Shown one piece after another: positions 1-7,641 of a stretch of DNA of 22,902 nucleotides. The notes beneath the pieces were generated by a model that did not search any database, had not been told where the DNA came from, and saw nothing but the letters and a program-made list of their open reading frames with translations. The DNA is from JANOAR01 sp031411235 (GTDB lineage: Bacteria > Verrucomicrobiota > Verrucomicrobiia > Verrucomicrobiales > Verrucomicrobiaceae), in NCBI GenBank assembly GCA_031411235.1, contig JANOAR010000044.1, forward strand, positions 1 to 22,902, read 5' to 3'. Position 1 is the stretch's first letter. Every line of letters starts with the position of its first letter. The position numbers and the translations under genes are program-made.

Positions 1-1545
1 GTCATGCAACTCGTGGCTGATCTGCTTCCGCAGGTCCTCCTGCGCGTGAAGGATCTGGTGCGAAACGTGGCGCAGTTTCTTCTGCAACTCACGCGACTGC
101 TCCAGCAGGTGCAGGGCACGTTGCTCGCTCTTGGTGAGGGCGGTTTCAACGGTCTGGCGATGGATGATTTCCTTTTTAAGCTTCGCGTTGGAGGCCGTCA
201 TCACATCCAGGTGGCGCTGCGCTTGCTCTGCCTGTTTGCGCTCGGTGATGTTGTTGAAGAAGCAGACCACCCGATACTCGCCGGAGGGCAGGGTGACGCG
301 CTGGATCTGCCATTCGTAAACCTCCTTCACGCTGATGTCCTGGCGTTGCTCCTCGAACTCAGGCGACTGATACGGCTCCCCCGTGGCCAGGGTGTGCCGG
401 AAAAGCTTCTCAAGTTGATCGGCGATCCGCTTGGGCCAGAGGATGTGGATGATTTCGGAAAAGTCACGGCCCACCAGCGGGTGGATGTGGTTGAAAATGG
501 ACAGCGCCCTGGGGTTGACCTGTTGCAGGCGAAACTGAGCATCCACCACATACACGCCGATGGGGGCTTGCGCGAGGAGGGCGGTGAAGAGCGCTTCATT
601 GCGACGCAGGATGTCCTCCGCCTGCTTGCGTTTGGTAATGTCGCGGATGTTGCACTGGATGACCTGGTGGCCGTTCTCCTGGTAAAGGTTGGCCACCACT
701 TCCACTTGCTGGTGCTGCCCTTCCTCGCTTTCGAGCGGCAGTTCATCGTAGCGGATCTGGTGCTGCTTCTTCAGCTTTTGGAACATCTCGCGGCTCGCGG
801 CCTCATCCTTGAGCAGGCCGATCTCAAACAGCTCCTTGCCGGTCAGCTCGTCGTGCGAGTAGCCGAGCAGCTTGGTCATGAAGGGGTTAGCATCGGTGAT
901 TTTGCGCGTGCCGGGATCAACGAGGAGGACGCCGTCCTGCGCCGCTTCGAACAACCGGCGGTAGCGGACTTCCGACGTGAGCACCTTGGCCTCGGCCTGT
1001 TTGCGCTTGGTGATGTCCACCACCACGGCGTGACATTCCAGACCATTGAGCAGGCACCTGGCTTCGATGTTGACGATCAGCGGCGGCAGGCCTTCGCGCT
1101 GGAGTTCAAAGTCGCTTGACTGCTTGTCATCACCTGCAAAGACCTGCTTGAGGAAGACATTGAAAGCGGGACGCAGCTCAACGGCGACCAGCACGCCAAA
1201 GCGGCGGCCCACGAGCTGGCTGCGACCGATGCCGACGAGAGTGGTGCCGGTGAGATTGACCTGCTGGATGCTGCCGTCGATGGCGAGGGTGAAGTAGCCG
1301 ACGGGGGCGAAGTCATAGAGGTTCGTGTATTTCTCCAGCCCGGCGTCCAGTTCGGCTTTGGAGGCTTTGAGTTCCTCGTTCTGCAATTCCAGCTCGATCT
1401 TGTGGATCTGCAATTCCTGCAGGAGCCGTTGCCCAGCGGCATGTGATTCGGTGCGCGCCGAGGTGCCGGGCTGCTCCCGCAAGCGGTGCTTGGCCCGGCG
1501 GCGCAGTTCGGCGGCAGGGCCTGCGGTTTTGGATTGTCGTTTCAT
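1..1545 (-). CDS. PAS-PAS-PAS sensor histidine kinase (3' end beyond window)
   Basis: Cytoplasmic sensor kinase; 515 residues are visible and the frame runs open through the left edge. An N-terminal basic/coiled segment is followed by three PAS domains at about residues 72-185, 187-305 and 308-440, the first two ending in PAC-type motifs such as DITKRKQAE. A coiled coil then leads into the HisKA_3 (HPK7) H-box QISHELHD, whose phosphoacceptor His514 is the second-last visible codon. The HATPase_c domain must lie outside the window. No transmembrane segment or signal peptide is seen, so it probably senses an intracellular ligand or redox state. The ATG overlaps the stop of the upstream CheB-CheR gene as ATGA, indicating translational coupling, and the H-box resembles those of the kinases at 6457-7641 and 7638-10598. 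The presence of the ATPase domain is inferred from the family. Confidence 0.9.
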   Translation of the reverse strand, partial: MKRQSKTAGPAAELRRRAKHRLREQPGTSARTESHAAGQRLLQELQIHKIELELQNEELKASKAELDAGLEKYTNLYDFAPVGYFTLAIDGSIQQVNLTGTTLVGIGRSQLVGRRFGVLVAVELRPAFNVFLKQVFAGDDKQSSDFELQREGLPPLIVNIEARCLLNGLECHAVVVDITKRKQAEAKVLTSEVRYRRLFEAAQDGVLLVDPGTRKITDANPFMTKLLGYSHDELTGKELFEIGLLKDEAASREMFQKLKKQHQIRYDELPLESEEGQHQQVEVVANLYQENGHQVIQCNIRDITKRKQAEDILRRNEALFTALLAQAPIGVYVVDAQFRLQQVNPRALSIFNHIHPLVGRDFSEIIHILWPKRIADQLEKLFRHTLATGEPYQSPEFEEQRQDISVKEVYEWQIQRVTLPSGEYRVVCFFNNITERKQAEQAQRHLDVMTASNAKLKKEIIHRQTVETALTKSEQRALHLLEQSRELQKKLRHVSHQILHAQEDLRKQISHELHD

Positions 1546-4313
1546 CGTTTGGCTTTCACTACGGTTCGGGCCGCCTTCCGGGTCGATTGGGCCTTGGCTT
1601 TGCGACGTTTCTGTCTGGCATCCTGAACCTCCAAACGTCCCTCGGCACGGCCCAGTGCGGCACTTTGCTCCGCCGAGTGCGTGGTCAGATCGCTGTTCGT
1701 GTCGCGCAGTTTGGCCTCCACTTTTTTGGCGGAGGTGATGTCGGCAAAGGTCATGACCACGCCGTCGATGCGGTTGTCCATGGTGCGGTAGGGCATGATG
1801 CGCACGGTGAACCAGCGCCCGTCGCCGGTGGTGATGGACCGTTCGGAGAAGACCAGCGTGCGCAGCACCTTGTGCGCGTCATCGACCAGCTCAGGATAGA
1901 GCAGGTCAGAGGCGAGATCGGTGATGGGGCGGCCCACGTCGCTGGGGATGAACTTGATGATGGTCTTGGCCTGAAGCGTGAAGCGGCGCACATGCAGCTC
2001 GTTGTCCAAAAACACGGTGGCGATGTCCGTGCTGTTGAGCAGGTTCTTCATGTCGTTGTTCGCGGCGGAAAGCTCGTCCAGCTTGGCTTGCAGCTCGGCG
2101 TTGACGGTTTGCAGCTCCTCGTTGAGCGACTGCATTTCTTCCTTTGAGGTGGTGAGTTCCTCGTTGGTGGACTGCAATTCCTCGTTGGTGGATTGCAGCT
2201 CCTCGTTCATGGACTTGAGTTCTTCCTGCGAGGACTGCATCTGCTCGCGGTTCGCCCGCACCTCTTCGCGGGCGCGGTGCAGTTCGTGCTCCAGTTCCCG
2301 CTGTCGCGCGCTTCGAGCCGGGGTCTTTTCCTTGCCGTCTTTGATGTTCGTTTCGACCGGGATGACCGAGTCGGAAAACACGATCAGCACCATGCCCGCC
2401 AGCTCCTTGGGTTCCTCCAGTGCCTGCACCATGAGATCCACGGACCGCATTTCGGCGTCGGTCCCGACCTTGACGCCTCTGATCGTGACGGTGCCCTTTT
2501 TGCGATGCACTTTCTGCAAGGCGATGGACAGATCGAAGCGCAATCCCTCGCGGGCCATGGCGATGACATTCCAGTTGGCCTTGCCAGCGGCGGGTTCCAG
2601 ATACTTGCCGGTGCGACCGCTGATGTAGAGGATGTCGCCCTCGGCATTGACGAGCACGGCGGGCGGAGCAAAGCGCGTCTGCAACATCTGATCTGCCACT
2701 GCCTGAAGACTCGCGGCGGGAAGGGGCTGCGCTCGCTGCGCGTCGGGCCGATTCGTCGATGCCGGGGCAAACACGGCGGGGAAATCATGCGTGCTGCTGC
2801 CCTGCCCGACGGGCTCGCTGCGCTGAAAAATGCGCTCCTTGAGTGCCATCGGGCTGAACAGATGGGTGAAGCTGCCGATGCTCTCCGCGCTGCCGAGAAA
2901 CAGCACGCCACGGGGATTCAGGCTGTAGTGAAACAGGGGGAAGAGCTTCTTCTGCAACTCCGGGGTCAGATAGATGAGCAGGTTCCGGCAGCAGAGGATG
3001 TCCAGCTTCGTGAACGGCGGGTCCATGATCAGGTTCTGCGGCGCAAAGATGACCATGGAGCGGAGCTGCTTGCTCACGCGGTAGCCGTTCTCCTCTTTAA
3101 CAAAGAACCGGCTCAGCCGCGCGGGCGACACGTCGGCAGCAATGTTGACGGGGAACAAGCCCTGGCGCGCTTTGTCGATGGCATCCTTGTCCAGATCGGT
3201 GGCATAGATTTGCAAGGAGAGGTTGGCCGTGGATTTGAGCTGCTTCAGCGTTTCGGTAAACACCATGGCCAGCGAGTAAGCCTCCTCGCCCGTGGAACAC
3301 CCGGCCACCCAGGCCCGCAGCGTGCTGCCTGCGGGCCGGTCGGCCATCAACGCCGGGAGCACCTGTTTCGCCAGCATTTGCCAGACGGCGGGATCGCGGA
3401 AGAAATTGGTCACGCCGATCAGCAGCTCCTTGAAGAGAATGTCCAGCTCCTGCGGATTCTCCTGCAAGTAGCGGACATAGGTGCCCATCTGCTCCACCTG
3501 ATGGATGGTCATGCGGCGCTCGACACGCCGATGCAGCGTGCTGCGCCGATACAGGGTGAAGTCATGGCCTGTGTGGGAGCGCAGCAGGATGACGATCTTC
3601 TCCAGCGCATCCTGGGCCTTCTCGTCCAAGGGCTGCCCGGACTTGCCCAGACGCGGCAGATGCTGGGTGTAGGCGATGAGCCTGTCTGGCAGCTCCTCCA
3701 CCGGAGCCACGATGTCCGCCAGTCCCGCCGCGATGGCGCTGCGCGGCATGGCATCGAACTTGGCTGAGGCCGGGTCCTGCACCAGCACCACTCCGGCCTT
3801 TTCCTTGATGGCCCGAAGTCCCAACGTGCCGTCACTGCCCATGCCCGACAGGATGATGCCGATGCTGCGCTCCTGCTGGTCTTCAGCCAATGATCGAAAG
3901 AAGAAATCAATCGGCAGCCGCAGTCCGCGCGGCTCCAGCGGCGCGATCAGGTGGAGCACGCCATGGAGGAGTGACATGTCACTGTTGGGCGGGATCACAT
4001 ACACGCAGTTCGGCTGCACCCTGGTGCGATCCTTCACCTGCAAAACCTTGATCGCGGTGGCGCGCTGAAGCAGCTCCGGCATCATGCCCTTCTGTGTGGG
4101 ATCAAGATGCTGCACGATGACAAAGGCCATGCCGCTGTCCTTCGGCACATGCTCCAAGAACTGCACCAAGGCCTCCAGTCCGCCCGCCGAGGCCCCGATG
4201 CCGACAATGGGGAAGATGCGATCCGCGCTTGGCTTACCGGGCTCTGGCCTGGCTTTCGTTGTGCCACGAGCCGTTGCCCGCTTAGATGATTTAGATGGGG
4301 CTGGCTTTTTCAT
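1542..4313 (-). CDS. CheB-CheR fusion protein with PAS domains
   Basis: Fused chemotaxis-type methylesterase/methyltransferase of 923 aa. The CheB catalytic domain (about 33-220) has Ser42 in GIGASAGG, His69 in VQHLDP and Asp161 in SGMGSDG, matching the CheB triad; the usual CheB receiver domain is absent. The CheR part (about 240-500) has the SAM-binding stretch VAGCSTGEEAYS (336-347), an acidic D373 in YATDLD, and NFFRD and NLLIY motifs. Next come a PAS-like domain (about 540-650), a coiled coil of eight perfect heptads (694-749) and a PAS domain (about 755-870) ending in FADITSAKK. Both termini are Lys/Arg-rich. Such proteins usually act with a kinase, and here a PAS kinase follows by ATGA overlap. 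No chemoreceptor, CheA or CheW gene is present, so a role outside classical chemotaxis is likely (inference). Confidence 0.93.
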   Translation of the reverse strand: MKKPAPSKSSKRATARGTTKARPEPGKPSADRIFPIVGIGASAGGLEALVQFLEHVPKDSGMAFVIVQHLDPTQKGMMPELLQRATAIKVLQVKDRTRVQPNCVYVIPPNSDMSLLHGVLHLIAPLEPRGLRLPIDFFFRSLAEDQQERSIGIILSGMGSDGTLGLRAIKEKAGVVLVQDPASAKFDAMPRSAIAAGLADIVAPVEELPDRLIAYTQHLPRLGKSGQPLDEKAQDALEKIVILLRSHTGHDFTLYRRSTLHRRVERRMTIHQVEQMGTYVRYLQENPQELDILFKELLIGVTNFFRDPAVWQMLAKQVLPALMADRPAGSTLRAWVAGCSTGEEAYSLAMVFTETLKQLKSTANLSLQIYATDLDKDAIDKARQGLFPVNIAADVSPARLSRFFVKEENGYRVSKQLRSMVIFAPQNLIMDPPFTKLDILCCRNLLIYLTPELQKKLFPLFHYSLNPRGVLFLGSAESIGSFTHLFSPMALKERIFQRSEPVGQGSSTHDFPAVFAPASTNRPDAQRAQPLPAASLQAVADQMLQTRFAPPAVLVNAEGDILYISGRTGKYLEPAAGKANWNVIAMAREGLRFDLSIALQKVHRKKGTVTIRGVKVGTDAEMRSVDLMVQALEEPKELAGMVLIVFSDSVIPVETNIKDGKEKTPARSARQRELEHELHRAREEVRANREQMQSSQEELKSMNEELQSTNEELQSTNEELTTSKEEMQSLNEELQTVNAELQAKLDELSAANNDMKNLLNSTDIATVFLDNELHVRRFTLQAKTIIKFIPSDVGRPITDLASDLLYPELVDDAHKVLRTLVFSERSITTGDGRWFTVRIMPYRTMDNRIDGVVMTFADITSAKKVEAKLRDTNSDLTTHSAEQSAALGRAEGRLEVQDARQKRRKAKAQSTRKAARTVVKAKR
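2067..2234 (-). repeat. Eight 7-codon (21-bp) tandem repeats encoding a coiled-coil linker
   Basis: Within the CheB-CheR gene, eight consecutive 7-codon units encode heptads of the pattern S-x-N-E-E-L-Q (residues 694-749). The central units, such as STNEELQ, are almost identical in DNA as well as protein. This is the helical linker typical between CheR and the C-terminal PAS of such fusions, and its copy number could vary between strains by slippage. Confidence 0.85.
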
Positions 4314-4431
4314 GGCTCGATCACGAGCCTTGTGGCCGTGTCAGCAGGAGACTCGATAACGGGCGCTTTGTCGAGCACTCAAGCATTTCATCGCATCGCT
4401 TGGTGCCTGCGCTGCAAATAGGGATATGTGG

Positions 4432-4445
4432 TGCCTCGCGAGGCA
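4432..4445. promoter_or_regulatory. 14-bp perfect palindrome in divergent intergenic region
   Basis: TGCCTCGCGAGGCA is a perfect palindrome in the 289-bp space between the divergent CheB-CheR and DUF4142 genes, about 120 bp from the former start and 160 bp from the latter. Perfect symmetry and location suit a dimeric-regulator operator. One such palindrome is expected by chance in about 16 kb, so function is only a suggestion. Confidence 0.3.
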
Positions 4446-4602
4446 AAATGTCTCTGCAATTCAAAGTCGGGTATCACCCCATAGAGAATATGCCCGACGA
4501 ACACTAATCTGCAATCCTTGAGACCAAGCACAATGCAATCGGCTGGTAGAGCCAATCTCATTTCAAAAACGCAAAATACACACAACGCAATCCAACCCCC
4601 CT

Positions 4603-5130
4603 ATGAAATTTAAATCTAATAACCTCCTGTCCTCCACATTGCTCGCCCTCAGCGCCGCAGCTTTGATCTTTGCCCCTCACGGCTTTGCTGCCGAGAAGGA
4701 TACGCTCAATGCTACCGATGTTAAATTCGTCAAGCACGCCGCTGCGGCTGGCATGGCAGAAGTTAAAGTCGCTGAGCTGGGAGTGAAGAAGGCGGGCAGC
4801 CCGAACCTGAAGGCATTCGCTGAAATGCTGGTCACCGACCACACCAAGGCCAATGAAGAAGTCACGGCTCTCGCCAAGACTAAGGGGGTTGAGCTTTCCA
4901 CGGTGATCGAGCCCAACCATGCCTCCACTTATCAGAAGCTGGAACAGTACAGCGGCACGGATTTCGACAAGGAACTCCTTGCCGTCTTGGTGAGCGATCA
5001 CAAAAAGTGCATCAGCACTTATGAAGCCGCAGCTAAGGACTCCAAAGACATGGAAGTCAAAGCCTGGGCTGAAAAAATGCTGCCCACGCTACGCACCCAT
5101 CTGGATAAGGCCAAGGAGCTATCCAAGTAA
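4603..5130 (+). CDS. DUF4142 domain-containing secreted protein
   Basis: A 175-aa exported protein. Residues 1-29 form a Sec signal peptide with a basic start, a hydrophobic core and a likely cleavage after GFAA. Residues about 38-172 match the DUF4142 family (ferritin-like helical bundle, COG3652 type): a FVKHAAAAGMAEVKVAELG-like first helix, then the TDHTKANEEV and SDHKKC helices. Members are often stress-associated, but the molecular function is unknown. The gene stands alone, is divergent from CheB-CheR, and is followed by a strong terminator. There is no clear Shine-Dalgarno before the ATG, only a C-rich leader. Confidence 0.88.
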   Translation: MKFKSNNLLSSTLLALSAAALIFAPHGFAAEKDTLNATDVKFVKHAAAAGMAEVKVAELGVKKAGSPNLKAFAEMLVTDHTKANEEVTALAKTKGVELSTVIEPNHASTYQKLEQYSGTDFDKELLAVLVSDHKKCISTYEAAAKDSKDMEVKAWAEKMLPTLRTHLDKAKELSK

Positions 5131-5191
5131 GCTGTCGGTGGAAGAAGCAATGAGTTAAATCATTGTTAATAAACATCTTCCATCACAATCG

Positions 5192-5246
5192 GCTGCGACA
5201 GTCGCGGTGAACCCCCACACGACTGTCGTAGCTCTGTTTTATTCTT
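5192..5246 (+). terminator. Rho-independent terminator after DUF4142 gene
   Basis: A 13-bp stem pairs GCTGCGACAGTCG (5192-5204) with CGACTGTCGTAGC (5220-5232), all matched except one G-U wobble. It has a 15-nt loop and is followed by a T-rich run (TCTGTTTTATTCTT). It lies about 60 bp downstream of the DUF4142 stop, so the gene is probably monocistronic. Confidence 0.75.
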
Positions 5247-5386
5247 CAAAGAGGTAACAACATTCCCTGCGGCCCAGAAAAACGCGGGGCACTTCTTGAA
5301 GAAACCCATTTGGGAAGCTGCAATAACGCCACTTCTCAAGGTAAGCTCTAGGCGGGGGGAACGCCGGCTGGCGCTTATAAAAAACG

Positions 5387-5415
5387 GCTCTGCAACCCTG
5401 AAAAAGTTGCAGGGC
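5387..5415 (+). other. Hairpin upstream of a small ORF
   Basis: GCTCTGCAAC (5387-5396) pairs with GTTGCAGGGC (5406-5415) to give a 10-bp stem with one G-U pair and a 9-nt loop CCTGAAAAA. The T tract after it is weak (TCTTC), so it is either a poor terminator or a leader structure 27 nt before the ATG of the 41-codon ORF. Confidence 0.45.
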
Positions 5416-5442
5416 TCTTCAAATTGAAATCCATCTCAAAAT

Positions 5443-5568
5443 ATGACCCTTATGATATTACCACACCTGTTTGCGGCTATTGAATACTCTCTGCTTTATC
5501 TTCTCGGAGGTGGCGGATTTTTTGTCGCGATCCTTATCTTTGTCATCGCAAAAATGTTTCGCAAATAA
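5443..5568 (+). CDS. Possible small membrane protein, 41 aa
   Basis: A short frame begins MTLMILPHLFAAIEY and ends with a strongly hydrophobic helix, from about residue 17 to 37 and including the run GGGGFFVAILIFVIA, followed by a basic C-terminus (KMFRK). One transmembrane span with positive residues at the C-terminal side is typical of small bacterial membrane peptides. A second in-frame ATG lies at codon 4. No Shine-Dalgarno is visible and I recognise no family. It lies alone between two hairpins and could be spurious. Confidence 0.35.
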   Translation: MTLMILPHLFAAIEYSLLYLLGGGGFFVAILIFVIAKMFRK

Positions 5569-5720
5569 CGAAACGCTGACTTCGGAATAAAGGCCTATCA
5601 TCCGGTGATCATACGGCCAGCACTCGCGGCGGTAGGGTTACACCCCATAGAAGCTTTAGGGCGCTGCGTGGAGTCTGCACTCGCACTCATGCGCCCATCG
5701 AAGATCAGTATTGATGATGC

Positions 5721-6467
5721 ATGGCGTCTGAGTTCAAAACAAACATGAATGACAACCCATTGAGCAGGCTCGCAGGCGCGTACCTAGCGGCCTTGCGAAC
5801 CTACATCGAGCGGAATTCGCAAGCAGGGTTACTGGTGGCGCATGAGTTGGGGCGCCGGGCTGTGGCCCTGGGGCTGGAGACGCTGGACTTGTCGAAGATT
5901 CATATCCACGCGCTGGTGACGCTGACTTTACAAGATGGCTCGGCGGATGCTCGGGATGACATGACATCGCGAGCAACCTTGTTTTTTACCGAGGCTATCA
6001 CGCCGATAGAGGAGACGCATCTGCACGCGCAGGAAGCCAGTGCTGATCTGGATGAACTGAACGCGACACTGAAGCAGCGCACGCTGGATTTGGCGGATTC
6101 GCAGCGTGAGCTGCAACAGGGCATCACGGAGCGCAAGTCGGCTGAGGCAGCACTCAAACAGAGTGCGGCGCACTCCACCCAACTGCTCGACGACTCGCGT
6201 CGGCTAGAGGCTCACTTGCAAGACATTACCCGCGAGATTTTGACGGCCAATGAAGTGGAGCGCAAGAAGATGAGTCATCAGCTCCAGGATGAGATCGCGC
6301 AGGCTTTGCTGGGCATTCACATGCAAATGCTGGCGCTGAAGAAGGATGTCGCTGCCAGCAACTCGGACTTGGCCAAAGAAATCGCTGTCACCCAGCGGCT
6401 AGTGGACGAATCTGTAAAAGTCATCACCCGCCTAGCCCGAGAGTTTGGTATTCCCCATGAAAAGTGA
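5721..6467 (+). CDS. Degenerate histidine-kinase-like protein with RsbU-type N-terminus
   Basis: A 248-aa soluble protein. Residues about 15-70 resemble the RsbU N-terminal (RsbT-binding) four-helix domain, with a YLAALRTYIE segment, an LGRRAVALGLETLD segment and a conserved His. A long coiled coil (about 95-175) leads into a HisKA_3-like dimerisation helix (ERKKMSHQLQDEIAQ). Aligned to the neighbour's ERKKISRELHDVIAQ, the phosphoacceptor His is replaced by Gln189. The frame ends at LAREFGIPHEK, just where the neighbour continues into its ATPase domain, so both phosphoacceptor and ATP-binding parts are missing. It is a clear paralogue of the next gene and overlaps it. It may act as a dimerisation or partner-binding modulator, or be decaying. 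An alternative start at 5745 fits the paralogue slightly better. Confidence 0.85.
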   Translation: MASEFKTNMNDNPLSRLAGAYLAALRTYIERNSQAGLLVAHELGRRAVALGLETLDLSKIHIHALVTLTLQDGSADARDDMTSRATLFFTEAITPIEETHLHAQEASADLDELNATLKQRTLDLADSQRELQQGITERKSAEAALKQSAAHSTQLLDDSRRLEAHLQDITREILTANEVERKKMSHQLQDEIAQALLGIHMQMLALKKDVAASNSDLAKEIAVTQRLVDESVKVITRLAREFGIPHEK

Positions 6468-7641
6468 ACAACAAGAGTTGTCGCGGCTTTATCACGCGGC
6501 CTTGCAACGATACCTGAAGTTGGGCCATGGGGCGAGCATGGATCCGGCGCATGCGCTAGGATGCCGTGCTGTGGCTCTCGGGCTGGAGACGCTGGACATG
6601 GCGCGGATTCACGAGATCGCCTTGGTCGCTCTGGTTCTACCCGGTTACGCTTCCAGCACCAATGATGGCATGATGGGCATGGCGGGCATTTTTTTTGCCG
6701 AGGCCATCACCCCCATCGAAAAGACACATCGCGGCGCACGCGAGGCGAACGTCCATCTGAGCAAAATCGTGAAGGTGCTGAGTCAGCGTACACTGGAGTT
6801 GGCCGAGTCGGTGGAGGGGCTGAAGCGGGAGATCGGCCAGCGCAAGGTGGTGGAGGAATCCCTTCGGATCAGCGAGCAAACCTCTAGCCAGTTGCTGGCC
6901 AAGTCGCTCCAGATGCAGGAGGAGCTGCGACATCTGTCGCGCGAGCTTTTGTCTGCCCAGGAGGCAGAACGCAAGAAGATCAGCCGCGAGTTGCACGACG
7001 TGATCGCGCAGACGCTTACGGGCATCAATGTGCGGCTGGCAGCGCTGAAGGGCGAGTCCACGTCGAACAGCAAGGAGTTGCAAAAGAAGATCACCAGCAC
7101 GCAACGGCTGGTGGAGAAGTCCGTGGACATCGTTCACCGCTTCGCACGCGAGCTGCGCCCTTCGGTGCTGGATGATCTGGGGTTGATCCCGGCGCTTCAG
7201 TCCTTCATGAAAAGCTACATGGAGGACACGGGCATACGCGTCACGTTGAAGGCATTCTCTGGGATCGAACTCTCAGATAACAACCAGCGCACCGTGCTCT
7301 ATCGCATCGCCCAAGAGGCGCTCAACAACGTGGCTCGCCATGCCAAGGCGACCCATGCTGGGGTGATCATTCAGGAGGTCGAAGGGCATATTAGCATGGA
7401 AATCAAGGACGATGGCCAGGGCTTTGAAGTGGACGGCAACACGGCGGCTAAGAAGAACAACCGGCTGGGGCTGCTCGGTATGAGGGAGCGCATCGAGATG
7501 ATCGGCGGCACGTTTTGCGTGGAGTCTGCGGTGGGTGGGCCTACCACCGTCCGCGTGGAAATACCGGCGGTTCACGCCGTCGCGATAAAAGCGTCGGCAG
7601 CAAAACACTCAGCCACGTCTGCAACCTTGGAATGCTCATGA
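6457..7641 (+). CDS. Soluble sensor histidine kinase (RsbU_N-like + HisKA_3 + HATPase_c)
   Basis: A 394-aa kinase of the NarX/HPK7 type. Residues about 8-60 form an RsbU-N-like helical domain, 90-165 a coiled coil and 166-235 HisKA_3, with His180 in ISRELHDVIAQ. The HATPase_c domain (about 275-372) has N-box residue Asn291, the G1 motif DDGQGF (318-323) and the G2 motif GLLGMRERIEMIGG. No membrane segment is present. The ATG at 6457 overlaps the preceding gene's stop by 11 bp; an upstream in-frame TTG at 6445 is less likely. The stop overlaps the next ATG as ATGA, implying coupled translation with the hybrid kinase. HPK7 kinases normally pair with NarL-type regulators, and three such receivers lie just downstream. 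The RsbU-like domain suggests input from a partner-switching protein (inference). Confidence 0.92.
   Translation: MKSEQQELSRLYHAALQRYLKLGHGASMDPAHALGCRAVALGLETLDMARIHEIALVALVLPGYASSTNDGMMGMAGIFFAEAITPIEKTHRGAREANVHLSKIVKVLSQRTLELAESVEGLKREIGQRKVVEESLRISEQTSSQLLAKSLQMQEELRHLSRELLSAQEAERKKISRELHDVIAQTLTGINVRLAALKGESTSNSKELQKKITSTQRLVEKSVDIVHRFARELRPSVLDDLGLIPALQSFMKSYMEDTGIRVTLKAFSGIELSDNNQRTVLYRIAQEALNNVARHAKATHAGVIIQEVEGHISMEIKDDGQGFEVDGNTAAKKNNRLGLLGMRERIEMIGGTFCVESAVGGPTTVRVEIPAVHAVAIKASAAKHSATSATLECS

Larger units (their letters stand above)
5131..5720. other. 590-bp gap between the DUF4142 gene and the kinase cluster
   Basis: This stretch has no long reading frame. It contains the DUF4142 terminator (5192-5246), a second hairpin (5387-5415), a possible 41-codon membrane peptide (5443-5568) and, at about 5635-5651, a GGGTTACACCCCATAGA element that nearly repeats one at about 4469-4485. 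It must also contain the promoter of the downstream kinase operon, but I see no convincing -35/-10 pair. Confidence 0.5.

Noticed and set aside
4..1119. 371-codon plus-strand open frame opposite the PAS kinase
   Set aside because: It is antisense to a clear PAS/H-box protein; its translation is Leu/Val/Gln/His-rich without domains, as expected from the complementary strand of a GC-rich gene.
2067..2234. Short regular repeats as a CRISPR-like array
   Set aside because: The 21-bp units have no spacers and are in frame with a coiled-coil heptad pattern.
2193..3767. 524-codon plus-strand open frame opposite CheB-CheR
   Set aside because: The minus-strand frame has all CheB and CheR motifs; the plus-strand translation has no recognisable domain and reflects codon bias.
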